Shown: positions 12,839 to 27,100 of the stretch, piece by piece
How positions within the stretch are numbered: the first letter of the stretch is position 1
Layout: each line of letters begins with the position of its first letter
Assembly: GCA_034440575.1 (NCBI GenBank)
Contig: JAOTOL010001083.1
Coordinates: forward strand, 167,501-231,500
Direction of reading: 5' to 3'
Origin: Imbricaverruca yamaguchii
Lineage: Eukaryota > Arthropoda > Thecostraca > Neoverrucidae
DNA: 64,000 nucleotides
Position numbers and translations under genes: made by a program
The notes under the pieces: generated by a model
The model's database searches: none
Told to the model about the DNA's origin: nothing
What the model saw: only the letters and a program-made list of their open reading frames with translations

Positions 12839-13329
12839 TGAGTACCTGAAATCGAGATTGAAGACCCGATATCGTGCTACAAAAATGATAACAGCTGACA
12901 GGTAGAGAAACGATGTTCTTGTAGATTCCTCCAGCGTCTGCGACGCGGCAGAAACTTGCAGAATCCGGTAGACTCTCCGTCAATTGCACTAGTCTGAATC
13001 ACGGGTTTACCTTGCCGATATCTTGACCCCACTGAGCTCCCCATTCGTTGCAACCGGCTCGCAAGCTTGCTTCCTAGTCGGCACAAATTGAAACGTCATC
13101 TTCTCGACCCACTGATCCGCGAAATGACGAGACGGCTTACTCTGGACCTGCGTCGACCACACCGACAGGCACGAGCCCGTACAGGACCGTCTGAGATCAG
13201 CCGCCGCTGGCACTACAACTGACGCCCGAGCATAAACAGCGAGGTGCACCTCCTTATACTTCCATCGCTGTCTTCCTCCGGCTGCCCAGGGCTGTCCGCC
13301 TGGTTCGCATCTCCAGAATGCAGCAGTGC

Positions 13330-13815
13330 TACTGTTGCCTTGCATCTCCACCTGGTCCCGACCGAACCGCGTCAGGTCTGACGTCCCTGCTGTGCCCGAT
13401 GTCGAGTCTTCTCCGCAGCTGCTCCACCTCGCCGTGCGTCCGCCGCTCCTCAGATGCGCTCCGCACTCCTGTCGAGCGCTTCACCCTCCTCCTTCGACGT
13501 GCTCTCCGTGCGGCCTGCTGCTCTTCTGATCCGTCGCGCTTCTGCCGAGCCGTCACCCGCCCGACCCGAACCGGCGTCCTGCCCCGCTCCGGCGTCGGAC
13601 TCTTCGCCCTGCCGACCCGACCTGACCTTGTTCGCTGCGGCGACCTCTCGCTCCGCCGGCTCGACCTGGCTTCCGAGCGTCACTCGTTGCCGCGATCGCC
13701 GACCGGCCTTTCTAGCGGCCCCGAGTCATCCGCCGAGTTGAGCCAGCCTCCGTATGTATGCCCGTCGCCCTGCCCCTGCCTCGTCTTCGACCGACACCGC
13801 CGCCGCGGCGGCCGC
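13330..13815 (-). other. Probable LENG8 3' UTR / CpG-rich flank
   Basis: Directly downstream of the LENG8 stop. CpG-rich, with long open frames on the opposite strand due to composition. No clear AATAAA signal seen. Confidence 0.35.
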
Positions 13816-13975
13816 TCACAGCGCCGCCAGACACGCCATACTGGCCTTACAGTCCAGCTGGGTGCGGCCGGCGTCGCAGAACGCCAGGCCGGCCGGCTGC
13901 GCCAGCTCGTCCCACTGCTGCGCCGAACACGACAGCACCCGGCACACATACGCTACCTCAACCGACGGCCGGTAT
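13816..13975 (-). CDS. LENG8: LENG8 exon 17, C-terminus and stop (aa 839-891)
   Basis: Encodes [20 protein letters not shown], then [12 protein letters not shown] and a final MACLAAL before TGA, matching the C-terminal winged-helix end of LENG8. The acceptor is GTGCGCGCAG. A 24-bp near-duplicate of the upstream branch/pyrimidine region lies just 5' of it (about 13985-14030). Confidence 0.88.
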
Positions 13976-16900
13976 CTGCGCGCACAGGAGCACGGGTTAA
14001 CGCACAGCAGCACGGGCTAACTCACGCCGCGGCCGCCGCGCCGCAGCCGCCGCCCACGCCGCGGGTCGCACCCGCCGCACGTGGACGCCCCGCGAGTGGA
14101 CCGCGGACTGTGCACAGCGGACAGAGGACACGACCCAGAGCGCTGTGGCGGCCTCCCGGCACGGACAGCACGTGTGCACAGCCCCCGTCCACGGCACGTG
14201 GAGGGCGCTGGCCACGCCGTCCGTACCGCAGCACAGAGTGTCGGAAACACGTCCGGGGCGGCGGGGCTCGGGCTCGGCCGTGCGGGAGCGAAGTCGCTCC
14301 TTAGTCTGTTGAAAACCTAGTTCATATTTGGGGCTCTATGGTGCTGCGGCCGGTGTTGGAACACCGTTCTGACCGAGGAGTACTGTAAGCTTATTCTGCC
14401 TCCAGGGCGCACGCCCCTCGTCGTGTTTGAGGTCACCAAGGGAGGTTAGACACTGTCGCCCGACACCCGCCGCCACTGACGTATTCACAAACGCACGCAA
14501 GGTCCCACAATGTGAGCAGGCATACCTGTTTGACAACAGTTTTCAAGCTAACGTGAACGGCACATTTAAAATGACTTTTCAAGTCAGAATGAACAAAACA
14601 TTTGAAATGTCTCTTAAGGCAACTTAATTGAGCAGATGAAAAGCCTAGTGTTCAAGCTAGCTATATGCATCGAGCAATTTCGACGATAATTCTGTCATAT
14701 AGTTGGCAGTCTGTGAAAAGGAAGATAGCAGTTAATCACCTCACAACATTCACCCTGATGACAAGATGAATGCTTAATCACTCACGACATTCACCCTGAT
14801 GCCATGACGAACGTTTAATCACTTCACTACATTCACCCTGATGGCATGATTGATGATTAATCACCCTGCCACATTCACCCTGATGACATGACGAACGATT
14901 AATCACCCTGCTACATTCACCCTGATAACATGACGAACGATTAATCACCCTGCTACATTCACCCTGATAACAAGATGAACACAAGATATGCTCAACGGAC
15001 ACTTAAAAGGATTCTGACCTGCAACATGACGTCTTTAAACTAACGGATACAGGTTTGTACAACATTGAGGAAGCAATTAGTGATAGATTTTCGTCACGCT
15101 TCACGATGAGTGAGGTTGTATAAGATTGCTCTGAACTCACACACATCGGAATTACGCCAATAAGCAATATGGAGTGTTTTAAACATCGTCACGAAGTCAA
15201 TACTAACGTTAACGTTTTTGATCCAACTATCCAGAGCAATGCAACCAAGCTTAGTTTTGCTAGCTGTTTTTGGTGACTATGTCCACCCACTAGTATAGTG
15301 GGTGGTGGTGGTGGTTATTGGTTTTACGACACGTCGACCGTTGGGTCATGTAGCGTCCCCAATCTCTCACGCCGATTGGTCGCGGGCGAAGAGTAGCGAC
15401 AGGTGAGACTCGAACTCAAAATCTTTCGACTGTGAGACGGGCATCATACCAATAGGCTACTCGTCCCCCACTAGTATAGGTGAAAATACCGCCGAGTGTG
15501 CACAGCTGGCGCCGGACCACCACCCCGCGCGCAATGTCCGCACACGATACGTACGTCTTGATGAACTTCTTGAGCGCCAACTTGCGCTCCCGCTGCACGA
15601 ACCAGTCCATGAGGAAGCCGGACATCTTGGGCGCCGCCTGGTGCAACCGGAACAGCCTGACGACAGTGTGGCCGTCAGCCGTCAGCCGTTCAGCCGCCGA
15701 CGGCCGGTACCCAGTCCCACACCTGCCGGTACCCAGTCCCACACCTGCCGGTACCCTGTCCCACACCTGCTGGTACCCAGTCCCACACCTGCCGGTACCC
15801 AGTCCCACACCCGCCGGTACCCAGTCCCACACCCGCCGGTACCCAGTCCCACACCCGCCGCAGTCCCACACCTGCCGGTACCCAGTCCCACACCCGCCGG
15901 TACCCAGTCCCACACCTGCCGGTACCCAGTCCCACACCCGCCGGTACCCAGTCCCACACCTGCCGGTACCCAGTCCCACACCCGCCGGTACCCAGTCCCA
16001 CACCTGCCGGTACCCAGTCCCACACCTGCCGGTACCCAGTCCCACACCTGCCGGTACCCAGTCCCACACCTGCCGGTACAAACCCAGTCCCACACCCGCC
16101 GGTGTCGCCGGTACCCAGTCCCACACCTGCCGGTACCCAGTCCCACACCTGCCGGTACCCAGTCCCCGCCCACCAGCTGGTACCCAGTCCCACACCCGCC
16201 CCCAGGCGAACACCTCAGCGGACGTCATGGTCAGACAGGGGAGCACCTCACGCGTGCAACAACTGATGAGGCTGCACGAACCCAGACATTTCCAGAAAAG
16301 GTACCCTTGTCGCACTTACGCCATTTAGGTGGTGTTTCAAATTGGATTTGTACCCGCAATTTCACCAACGAGTCACTTCTCTCGTAACCCAACCCGACGT
16401 GTTACTAAGTGATATCGCCCTGACCTACTAAATCTGAACAGTTTATGGTACACAACCACAGTATATTGTCATTGTCAAGCTTAATATGACCTGATCCCAC
16501 CAGACATAGTCACCATGACCTGACATGAATGGTGGCCTAGCATGACAAATGTCATGACTTATACATTTGCCATACCAGCTGTCACAGTCTGACATATGTC
16601 ACATGGCCTTACCTGACATGCTGCTGTGACATGACCTGAGATGACAGTCACCATGTGATCTGTGGCTTGACCACACACTACTGCCGTGTGATCTGACCCC
16701 ACGTAGCTCCCATACGACCCGACACGACCCATTGCCCGACCTAGCCTAGTTGTCACGTGCCCTGACATGCACAGCGGCCCGACTTCACACAGCCCACAGC
16801 CTGACCTGACGTAGTTGCCCTGCGACCAGGCCGTCCGGACCCGGAGCGCGTGGTCCACCGCCTCGTCCCGTTTGTCCTCGTCGGACAGCGTGGCCAGCGT

Positions 16901-19900
16901 CGTGTTGATGTCTGCCGGACAGGGCCGGTTGGTTACTGGTTTTACGACACATCTTGGTTGGTTATTGGTTTTACGACACATCAACCGTCGCTTCATGCAG
17001 CGTCGCTAATCTCTCACGCCGATTGGTCGCGGGCGAAGAGTAGCGACAGGTGAGACTCGAACCCACAACCTTTCGATTGTGAGACGAGCAACTTACGCCT
17101 AGGCTGCTCGTCCCCGGCCGGACAGGGTTAAAATAATGGTTTTTCGTGAGGGGTGAGATATCGAAACGAGCACGACAGGATGCAGGAATTTGTCATGGAA
17201 TTAGCGTCATTTAAAATGCTTTTGATGGCTTCCAGAGAACCGTGGCACAGTTGGCTCTCCCCAGGCTGACCTCTCGTTCAATCCAAACTAAGCACGTCTG
17301 ATGGCAGTTCTACTCACCCATGATTGCCGAGGTGAAGATGAAGTAGAGCAGGCGGTAGGCGGTGAACTCGAGCCGATTGGCCCCGCCCACCTCGCGGTAC
17401 AGCGCCCTCAGCTGAGTCTGGCACTGGTTGAACTCGGTGTGGTCCTTCTTCTCCAGCGCAATACGGGCGTGCGTCTCGTACACGTGAACGGTAAACGAGT
17501 CCCTGATGCCTTGTACCTGAGGGTCGATTGTCACGGTCACATCTGATCCGTATATTCCGCGTATCGGCGTTTTCATCGGCTCGACATTTTTGCATAGAAG
17601 TTGCGGGATGACGTGGTGATAGAGGGGGATTTGCAGCATGCTACGTTGGCGGGTTCAGTCTCCTGATAACTTCTCGCACCTCTCCCACTCCCATTGACAT
17701 GCACTGCGGCAAGCAGTTCGATATCCGAACCGACCGAATCCAGTGAAAGAATCGACATTTTCGTCAGGTGCTCGGCCTCTCGTCGAAGTCCTTCAGACAA
17801 GCTGCTTCCCAGTTGTCATCGCAGTGCATCTGATTATAACTAATTACACACGACAAATGGGGACGCGAGAGACGAGCAAGGCTGTGAGTGACTGCCAGTA
17901 AGATACACTTCATTGTCGATCAGGTAGCAATCAAGTACAGGGTATAACAATCCAGGGTACGAACATATTAATATACATTCATATGTTCGCATCCTGGATG
18001 CAGACGCAAGCAATTGTGCTGTGCAATGTCGATTTTTCTTTCTGACATCTAGCATTCTCTTATGTACTTTTCAGACATTCATCGCCCATCTCAACAAACA
18101 GCGAGTTTACGACTACCGTTGTCGAGCAGCACCACTGAACTTTCCAGTTATAAAGAAGTATATAAACATCTAGGGAGGGTAATGCTTGCATGACAAAAAT
18201 TGAGAAACCGCATATCCTCTCTGATCCTGGTTAAGTAGTGGTCAGTAAAACAACGAACTAATCAGGCAGTTATCAGTAAACGGCCAAACGGCGGTTGGCA
18301 CACATTCAAGCAGCAGTCGAGCAGTAGTCCGACAGCAGACAAGAAGCATACCGACAACAGGTAAACAGCAGCACTGCAGCTGGGAAGGAGCCACACAGTA
18401 GACCGTCCGCCAGTGACAGTCCGGCAGCAGTGCGGTGCCCACACCAGCACCAGCGGCACCAGCCGGGGCACCAGTCTCACCGTAGGGTAAAAATAATGGA
18501 TTTTCGTTAGGTGTGAGATGTGGAAACGAGCACAGTAGGATGTCAAAATTTGCAATTGAATTAGTGTCATTTAAAATGCTTTTGATGCCTCAGACTCAAA
18601 TTCGAGCTGATGGTGTCGGTTCCAAAGAGCAGGATGTCGATACTTCTTGGGGAAGGATGTCGATTGAGCGTTCAAAAAGTAGCATATTCCACCCTATTCC
18701 ACGAATAATTTATCACTGTCTCACCGTCAGGTCCTGTCGGATGCTCTTCAGCTGGTCGCACGTGTTGTGGTAGTCCTGCGACGTGGTCCAGCGGCTCTTC
18801 ACCATCTCCAGCGAGCGGCTGAGCACGCTCGGCGGCCGCACCGACGCCTGGTCCGGTGCCTGCCAAACCACACGACGGTGATGCACGGTCGTGGTGTACA
18901 AGGTCCCGGGTTCGACTCTAGCGCCACTCAGGACATTTCCCAATCCCGCGGCCCACCGGCGAAACAGTGTGGGCGGCGCCATTAGCCGTGAATGTGCATA
19001 CAGTGTGTCGTGAACCAACCAATAAACAAACAAAAAACCACGGTCGTGGTGTACAGATGCATGGTGATACAGGGCCGTCACATGCTGATGTATGGCCGTG
19101 GTATACTGATACACGGTCATGGCATACTAATACACGGCGGTGATACAGGGCCATGGTGTACTGATGCACAGCAATGACATACTGATACACGATGGTGATA
19201 CACGGCCGTGACATAATGATACACGGCAGTGATACGGGGCCGTGGTATACTGATACATGGTGATACACGGCAGTGACATACTGATGCACGGCGGTGATAC
19301 ACGGCTGTTGTATACTGATATACAACAGTGATACACGCTGATACAGCCGAGACCAATCGGCGTGAGAGATCGGACTCGACGCTGCACGACTCAACAGTCG
19401 ACGTGTCGTAAGACCAATAACCAACAACCAACCAACCAACCACGGTGACACAGGAGCGGCGCGCGTGCCGCAAACTGACCGTGGTGAGCCGCAGGAACCT
19501 CTTCTCCAGGTCCTGGCACGTGCCGACGATGTGCAGCGTCGACCAGTCCGGCTCCTCGCCGTCCTCGCAGACAGAGCCGTGGAGGGCCGACTGCGACACA
19601 GACACAGACCGCGGGTCGGCAACGGGCACGTGGCGGACAGGACGCCTGGCCGGCGGCGAGCCGCGCAATGGCGGACCTAGCGGGGCGCGGGGGGGGGGGC
19701 ACGGGAGCCAAGGATCCAGAAGGTATTTTTTATAACCCATTCACTAACGTGTAAGGGGATGAGTAGCCTAGGGGTAAGTTGCCCGTCTCACAATCGAGAG
19801 GTTGTGGGTTCGAGTCTCACCTGTCGCAACTCTTCGCCCGCGACCAATCGGCGTGAGAGATTGGCGGCGCTACATGACTCAACGGTCGTTGTGTCGTGAA

Positions 19901-20993
19901 CCCAAGAACCAACCAACCACTAACGTGCAAGGGTTAGTAATTTTATTTGCATTTCATCTTCTTGAAGTGCAAAAAAATTACACAAACATTGTCTCAGTCA
20001 CCATATCACATGGCATATCACCACACGCCATCACAAATACAGACCCACCGGATATTCGCTGTTGCAATCTAAACCCATTCCAAATCAGACGAGAAAATGT
20101 TAAATTCCACCTCCCCAAGCCGGTGGAAAACCAGCCTTCTGAATCGGCCACCGCCCGTCAGTTCGGACCCAGCGCAAGTAACGCCCGACAGCAACAAGAC
20201 AGGCTGGGAAACACCGCACCGCGCCCATCACCACCGGCCGCGACGTGTGACGTCACATGGCCGGACGGTGCCCACGCGCCGTGTGCACAACCGATAATTA
20301 TTCGGCGCACCAGCGATCGAGCGCTGGATCGAATGATCATTGGAACGAACAGCGGAAGTGGCAATTGCAGACTGGTCTGCGGCGAACGGCATTGGACAGC
20401 GTGTGCAATACCGGCATCCTGGCGGCACACGAGCTACAAACGAGCTTCGCCGGCGTCACCGGCAAGATTGACTTGAAGAAGTCAGTTAGCCATCAGGGTT
20501 TTGGGACGCATCAACTGTAGTGGTCATAAAGCGCCCATTGACTTGGAGAAGTGACTTGATCACCGGCCCTCGAGTGATGTCGGCGAGTCGCGGGTTCGGA
20601 GTCCGAAACCGACCACCGACCCCGAGTGTTGTGTTGTGGTGGTGGTGGTGTTGTTGGATTTTAGTTAGTTGTTTATTTATTGTGGTTTGGGGGCGATTGG
20701 TATTGATTAGGGGCGCGTCGACATCAAGGGTCACTTTGCGCCGAGCGTCGTGTTGTCTCACAGACCCTGCGACGTTCTGTGCGATTCTGCGAGGCCTATG
20801 CGAGACCTGTCCGGTTCTCGGCGGGGGCGGCGGAGGCCGAATAATTAAGGTGTTGGGCTCTGGATACCAAAGGTCCAGGGTTCGACACTCGCACCGCTCC
20901 GGACATTTCCCAATCCGGTGGCCCACCGGCGAAGCAGTGTCGGCGGCGCCATTAGCCGCGAATGTGCATAAAATGCGTCGTGAACCAACCCAA

Positions 20994-21036
<43 letters not shown>

Positions 21037-21077
21037 ATACATCAATAAATACATCAATAAATACATACATAAATATA

Positions 21078-21120
<43 letters not shown>

Positions 21121-24100
21121 ACAACCAAACAGGTTCTCAGCGCCGCTGACCTGCAGCTGGAGGCGCGGCTTGGGCTTGGTGCTGGTGCGGTCCCCGGCGA
21201 ACCTGCTGGCCCGCTTCTGCAGCTGCGCCGAGCTGGAGATGCTCGCGTCGATGCCGTTCAGCGAGTAGAAGTGAGGCTTGCCCCTGAAAACCGGCAGGCC
21301 GTCAGCGGCGGCTACCTGTGCCACACCTGCACCTGCAGTCACCAGCGGCTACCTGTGCCACACCTGCACCTGCAGTCACCAGCGGCTACCTGTGCCACAC
21401 CTGCACCTGCAGTCACCAGCGGCTACCTGTGTCACACCTGTACCTGCAGTCACCAGCGGCTACCTGTGCCACACCTGCACCTGCAGTCACCAGCGGCTAC
21501 CTGTGCCACACCTGCACCTGCAGTCACCAGCGGCTACCTGTGCCACACCTGCACCTGCAGTCACCAGTGGCTACCTGTGCCACACCTGCAGTCACCAGCG
21601 GCTACCTGTGCCACACCTGCACCTGCAGTCACCAGCGGCTACCTGTGCCACACCTGTGCTGCAGTCACCAGCGGCTACCTGTGCCACACCTGTGCAGTAC
21701 CATACCTTGCACACCTGCAGTCACCAGCGGCTACCTGTGCCACACCTGTACCTGCAGTCACCAGCGGCTACCTGTGCCACACCTGCACCTGCAGTCACCA
21801 GCGGCTACCTGTGCCACACCTGCAGTCACCAGCGGCTACCTGTGCCACACCTGTGCCTGCAGTCACCAACGGCTACCTGTGTCACACCTGCACCTGCAGT
21901 CACCAGCGGGTACATGTGCCACACCTGCACTTGTCCTCTTCGGAAATATCATGAACATGTTTCCAGCGAGATGTAGGGCAAATATGAGATGCATGACAAA
22001 TACGCGGTTTTTTCATTAATAATTAATAGTTAGGTGCAAACTGTCAAAGACTGGCCGAAGGACCCTATAGTCCAGATAACTAACTGACTAAGAGCTGTGC
22101 AATTTTGGTCTGAACACAAATTGCACTATAGAAGGAAGGAGTACTCTGTGCAGAACCCCTATACCAAGTATATCCAAACGGAAACAAGATTGCTTCACAT
22201 TATCTCTGAACAGTAATTTTTCACGGCTGAATTCATTTTTGGTCCAGCAATGCTAAGGAAAAGCCATCTACCATTCAGGCTAACGAAGGAAACAATAATC
22301 CCATTTAATAGCGCAATTGGACGACACACCTGAAGTTATGTGCACCGATATTCAAGTCCACACATGGAGCACTGTAAGCGTCCACTACGTCACAGGCGCT
22401 CATGAGAGTACACACACTGCTCATAAGGGGATACCAGTACGTACTCTTTGCGACTCTTCTTCTTCTCCCCTTTACCCTTGTTCTTGCGTGGTGTATTCCG
22501 GTACTCGTCATCTCGCGAACTGAGAACAAATAAAATCACCATAGTCAGCTAAATGATGTGCAGGAGGTGATTGGGAGTGGTGCACACCAACTGCAGTTTT
22601 AAGGTAATAATTCTGCAGGATTAAAAAAAAACTATGTACAAGTATGGATTCAAGTGCACATTTCTTCAAGCCAGGGTACAAGTTGTCACCTTCAAAATTC
22701 GCCAGCTGAGGAACATCCGGTCGGTGCTTGATCAGTCACGACGCCAAAAATTGGCAATGTTCAGGTTGTAAATGCTCCTATCTTCAGGTGGGACAAATAA
22801 AAAATATTCAATCAGCCACAAGGTGGGCCTGGCTGGCCAGCACACCACCTTTATACCATAATTTACAGTCTGGATATAACCTAATGCAATTTAATAGGCT
22901 ATGTATTGATATACCACCATTATGTCATGAAATTGTCATTGTCACTGTTCATTTCCATTACCTGATGACCTCAGTAATTTATCTCATCGTGGGTTTGATC
23001 ATTATGCAAGTATGCAAAATTAATGCAGAATTCAGCTAGAAACCAAGCATTTTTATCAGGTGTTGAACTGACTGGAAGAGGTGTTGTTTTAATTGATATG
23101 TTTGAAAACATCAGGTATGGAATGTTGAAGTTACCTCACAATTGACATAAGCATCTAATACCTATATAAACAATGATTCCAAACATTTCTGAATCAAAAC
23201 AATTACACATTCAGATCCTTGAAATTTAGACATTTGATTCCATATTTCAGAATTCAGATTTCATAATGTTAAAAATATCTAGCAACTTAAATTCACTGAG
23301 GGATCAAAGTATCTAACAACTTGAGGATACCAGCAATCAAATGATATAGATGTTCAAAACATTTAATCCATATAAGCCATGAGAGTTCATATAATCTAAT
23401 CTCGAACATGATTGGGATGTCCATAGAAGAGCTTTGCACAAATGGGTATTAGCAAACTGTATTTTAGAAGCTTTTTCAACTTTAGACCTACAGTGTTTAA
23501 GGAAAGCAATATTGTGAGGCCACAGTAGCTCAGTTGGGAGAGCGTCAGACTCTTCTTCACAAGATTGTGGGTTTGAATCTCACAACTGACAGAGTTTACA
23601 GAGTCCACCTGCAACCAGTCAAAGTGGGAGGTTGGTGACACTGCATAACCTAGCAGTTGAATGTATCATAAAAGAACCCAAGGCAAACAACATTGTATGA
23701 ACATTGTTCAACATCATTCCAGGGGCAGATCTAGGAATTGCCATTGGGTGACACTTGTCTGGAGGAGCACAATTTCTTCTGAAGGCACCACTGCAAATGT
23801 ATTTCAAAGGATGCATTTCCCTGCTGAGGGGATTTCTGGCTCAGACATCCCAGGGAGAATCATTGCAGCCTTCCTGGAGGTGCATGTCCTTCCAATGGGG
23901 TGCCTTTTCCTATCAGAGGGTTGTCTTTGGCTAAAAAAAAAGCTTGAGTGGAGGTACATCCAAGTCTTCTTGGAGGTACACCTGTTCCTGGCTGGAGGGT
24001 CACAGTCTTTCATTGGGGACACATTCTCCCAGATTCCCCCTGACTGTGCTTTGCACACAGTCACCAATTTTGCAATAGTTGTTTGCTTAGATTATTTGAA

Positions 24101-27100
24101 TGCTCAGTACTTCTCAGGGGTTGGAGCCTTTGAATGCCTAGAAATTCTGAATGTCAGGGTTTCTGAACATTATGGGTTTTGAACATCTTAGAGGTATTGA
24201 CTTTTATATGCTTTGAACAATAGGTATTTTGAATCATTAGGCTTAACATGTATAAATACTGGCAGAATGTGATTCCTGGATCTACTGGAAGAGGTTCCAA
24301 TGATCTGGAGCCATTGAGATGGTTTCATGGTGGTTTATCTCTGTCCTAAGTCTTAAGTAATCTTGTAAAACATCTCCTTTGCCAATGCATGAATAAGTAG
24401 TGTCTGCAACTGCTTGGGACTTCATCAAAATACTGCAACCAAATCCAGTTATATATTTGAACAGTGTAACATTACTTACCTACATGCAGCACATTTGGTT
24501 ATATTTCCAGTGTAAACAACCCTACTGTAAAAAGTAAGATTGCCACTTCCCCAATTAGTGCATTTTAACAATTTGCAAAACATGATGAATGAAAATTTAG
24601 CAGATTTGATAAGTCTTCAGTATTTGATAGTTTTCAGAACAGAAAATGCTAACTAAGCAAATTCCAATTGGTGGCCTCCAGGACTTTTGAAGATATCTCT
24701 TAAAACTGTCAGTTTTTCCCACTATAAGGTGGCTTGAAAGCAGGTTTCTAAAGACACATCAGCCAAATTTGTAGTAACCAGAGGCCACTGTTCAGTGCAC
24801 AGGCTCAAGGTTTGGCATGTTGTTGTCAGCATTTCCATTGGTTGTGGTTTGGTGTGGTGTGTGTTCAGATGTTGTCTGTGTGCTTGATGGTACGAAAAGT
24901 GGCTAGTTCATTTTGAAATCATAAGTAGAATAACATGTTTGGTGGATGTTTTCTTCAATCTTGTATTAGTTTTCTAGTAGTTTTTGTTCCTTCTGCATGT
25001 TTGTGTCAGAGTACATGTGGAGTCTGTTCTATCCAGTATGAACCCATAGTGCAAAAATATTTGATGAGATTAAATCTCTTAAGAAGTGCCTTAATTCCCA
25101 CCCTGTTGGAGCCACCCCCACACCTAAGTTGATGGCAAGGTTCAAAGCACCAATGAAAAGCTATTTAAAACAAATTTGAGAACTGGTAATGATATCTTTA
25201 TTTATTTCAATAGTTACAGGTGTTAATACATGCAACTCCTGGCAACATCACAGCCTAGAATATTCACACCATGGGCAGACGAGAATAACTAATAATACGA
25301 TTACATTATACATATTGAGTGCATTATTTCTTACCATTGTGAATCCTGTGTTGGTTCCTCTTTATTCATCCCACAGGACGTCCCTATGCACACATTTGGA
25401 ATATCTTCACTCAAAATATAACCGAAAGTGGCGCACCTATGGCAATGTAACGGTACACAACTGTAATAAACAGGTGACGTTAAATCTGATCCCACGAAGC
25501 ATATTGGCAGCGTGACGTCACAGCGGGGTGAAGGTTTTCCTTCATAAGGTTATCGCAAAGGAGAGATGTCACTTCCCAGGGAAGAAAAGCTCCAAAATGA
25601 AAAAAAAATTGTAGAATGTAAGTGTAAAAAGTGTAGAAACTCTTATACTTTCTGCCGTCACGTGCTTTTCGATATCCTCTCTTCGGAATACCACCATAGT
25701 ACGATCATTGGATCCCTTGGATTCAACGCATAGTTAGAGCGTTGCGTCGAAATTGATTGATTATTCCCAAAACTCGAGAACATGAAATAAACTGAGGCTG
25801 CCGACAGATTAGGTGTAGCGCCCAGCGACACAGGAGCCAGCCAAGCCACCTGCCAACACACCTCTCAGTACAGAGAGGAGACACCCACCTGCCAACACAC
25901 TCCTCGGGACAGAGAGGAGACACAAACCTGCCAACACACCTCCTGCGACAGAGGAGACACCCACCTGCCAACACACTCCCTACAGAGAGGAGACACCCAC
26001 CTGCCAACACATCTCTCAGTACAGAGAGGAGACACCCACCTGCCAACACACTCCTCAGGACAGAGAGGAGACACCCACCTGCCAACACACCTCTCGCGAC
26101 AGAGGGGAGACACCCACCTGCCAACACACCTCTCCCGACAGAGAGGGAGACACCCACCTGCCAACACACCTCTCCCGACAGAGGGGAGACACCCACCTGC
26201 CGCTGCTGCTGTTCCTGCGCCGTCGCGCGCCGCGGCCGGCCCGGCTGAAGCCGCCGCCGCGCTCCGGCGGAGACCTGGACCGGGACCGACTCCTGGCGAC
26301 ACCAGCCAACAGTCACCAGTCAACAGTCACCAGTCACCATCACCAGTCAACAAACACCAGTCAACAGTCACCATCACCAGCCAACAGTCACCATCACCAG
26401 TCAACAAACACCAGTCAACAGTCACCATCACCAGTCAACAAACACCAGTCAACAGTCACCATCACCAGTCAACAGTCACCAGCCAACAGTCACCATCACC
26501 AGCCAACAGTCACCAGTCACCAGTCACCAGTCACCAGCCAACAGTCACCATCACCAGCCAACAGTCACCAGTCACCAGTCAACAGTCACCATCACCAGTC
26601 AACAAACACCAGTCAACAGTCACCATCACCAGTCAACAGTCATCAGTCACCAGTCAACAAGCACCATCACCAGTCAACAAACACCAGTCAACAGTCACCA
26701 TCACCAGTCAACAGTCACCATCACCAGCCAACAGTCATCAGTCACCAGTCACCAGTCACAACACCAGTCAACAGTCACTAGTCACCAGTCACAACATCTC
26801 TACTCCAGCATCCATTTTACACCCAGTTTCACCAGTCACCAGTCACCAGTCACCAGTCACCAGACACGTCACAGCCAACGGGGCCGCGGTAGTTCAGTTG
26901 GTAGAGCGTCAGACTCTTGATCGCCAGATCGTAGGTTCGAATCTCACAAACGACGGCATTTACCGAGTCCATACGCGACCAATCGGCGTGAGAGGTTGGC
27001 GACGCTATGGAACCTAGCGGTTGAACGCGTCGTAAAAGAACCCAAGGCTCTTCTTCGTCACAGCCAACTGTGTCAACATATCGAGCCCGGCCGTGTCTCG

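Noticed and set aside
13318..14304. Plus-strand 328-aa open frame
   Set aside because: Antisense to the LENG8 last exon in CpG-rich sequence, with Arg/Pro/Ala composition and no domain; a composition artefact.
14735..14982. CRISPR array
   Set aside because: A 42-bp continuous tandem repeat without spacers in a eukaryotic intron.
15416..16387. Long open frames of about 160-300 aa on both strands
   Set aside because: They are produced by the 22-bp minisatellite, which is free of stops. Only the 102 bp at 15555-15656 belongs to a gene.
21271..22019. Three overlapping plus-strand frames of about 230 aa, Cys/Thr/His-rich
   Set aside because: A 37-bp stop-free repeat opens all three frames equally, so this is not coding.
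26881..26955. Possible functional tRNA-Lys gene
   Set aside because: The A and B boxes are tRNA-like, but the acceptor stem does not pair and the sequence continues into a shared SINE body.
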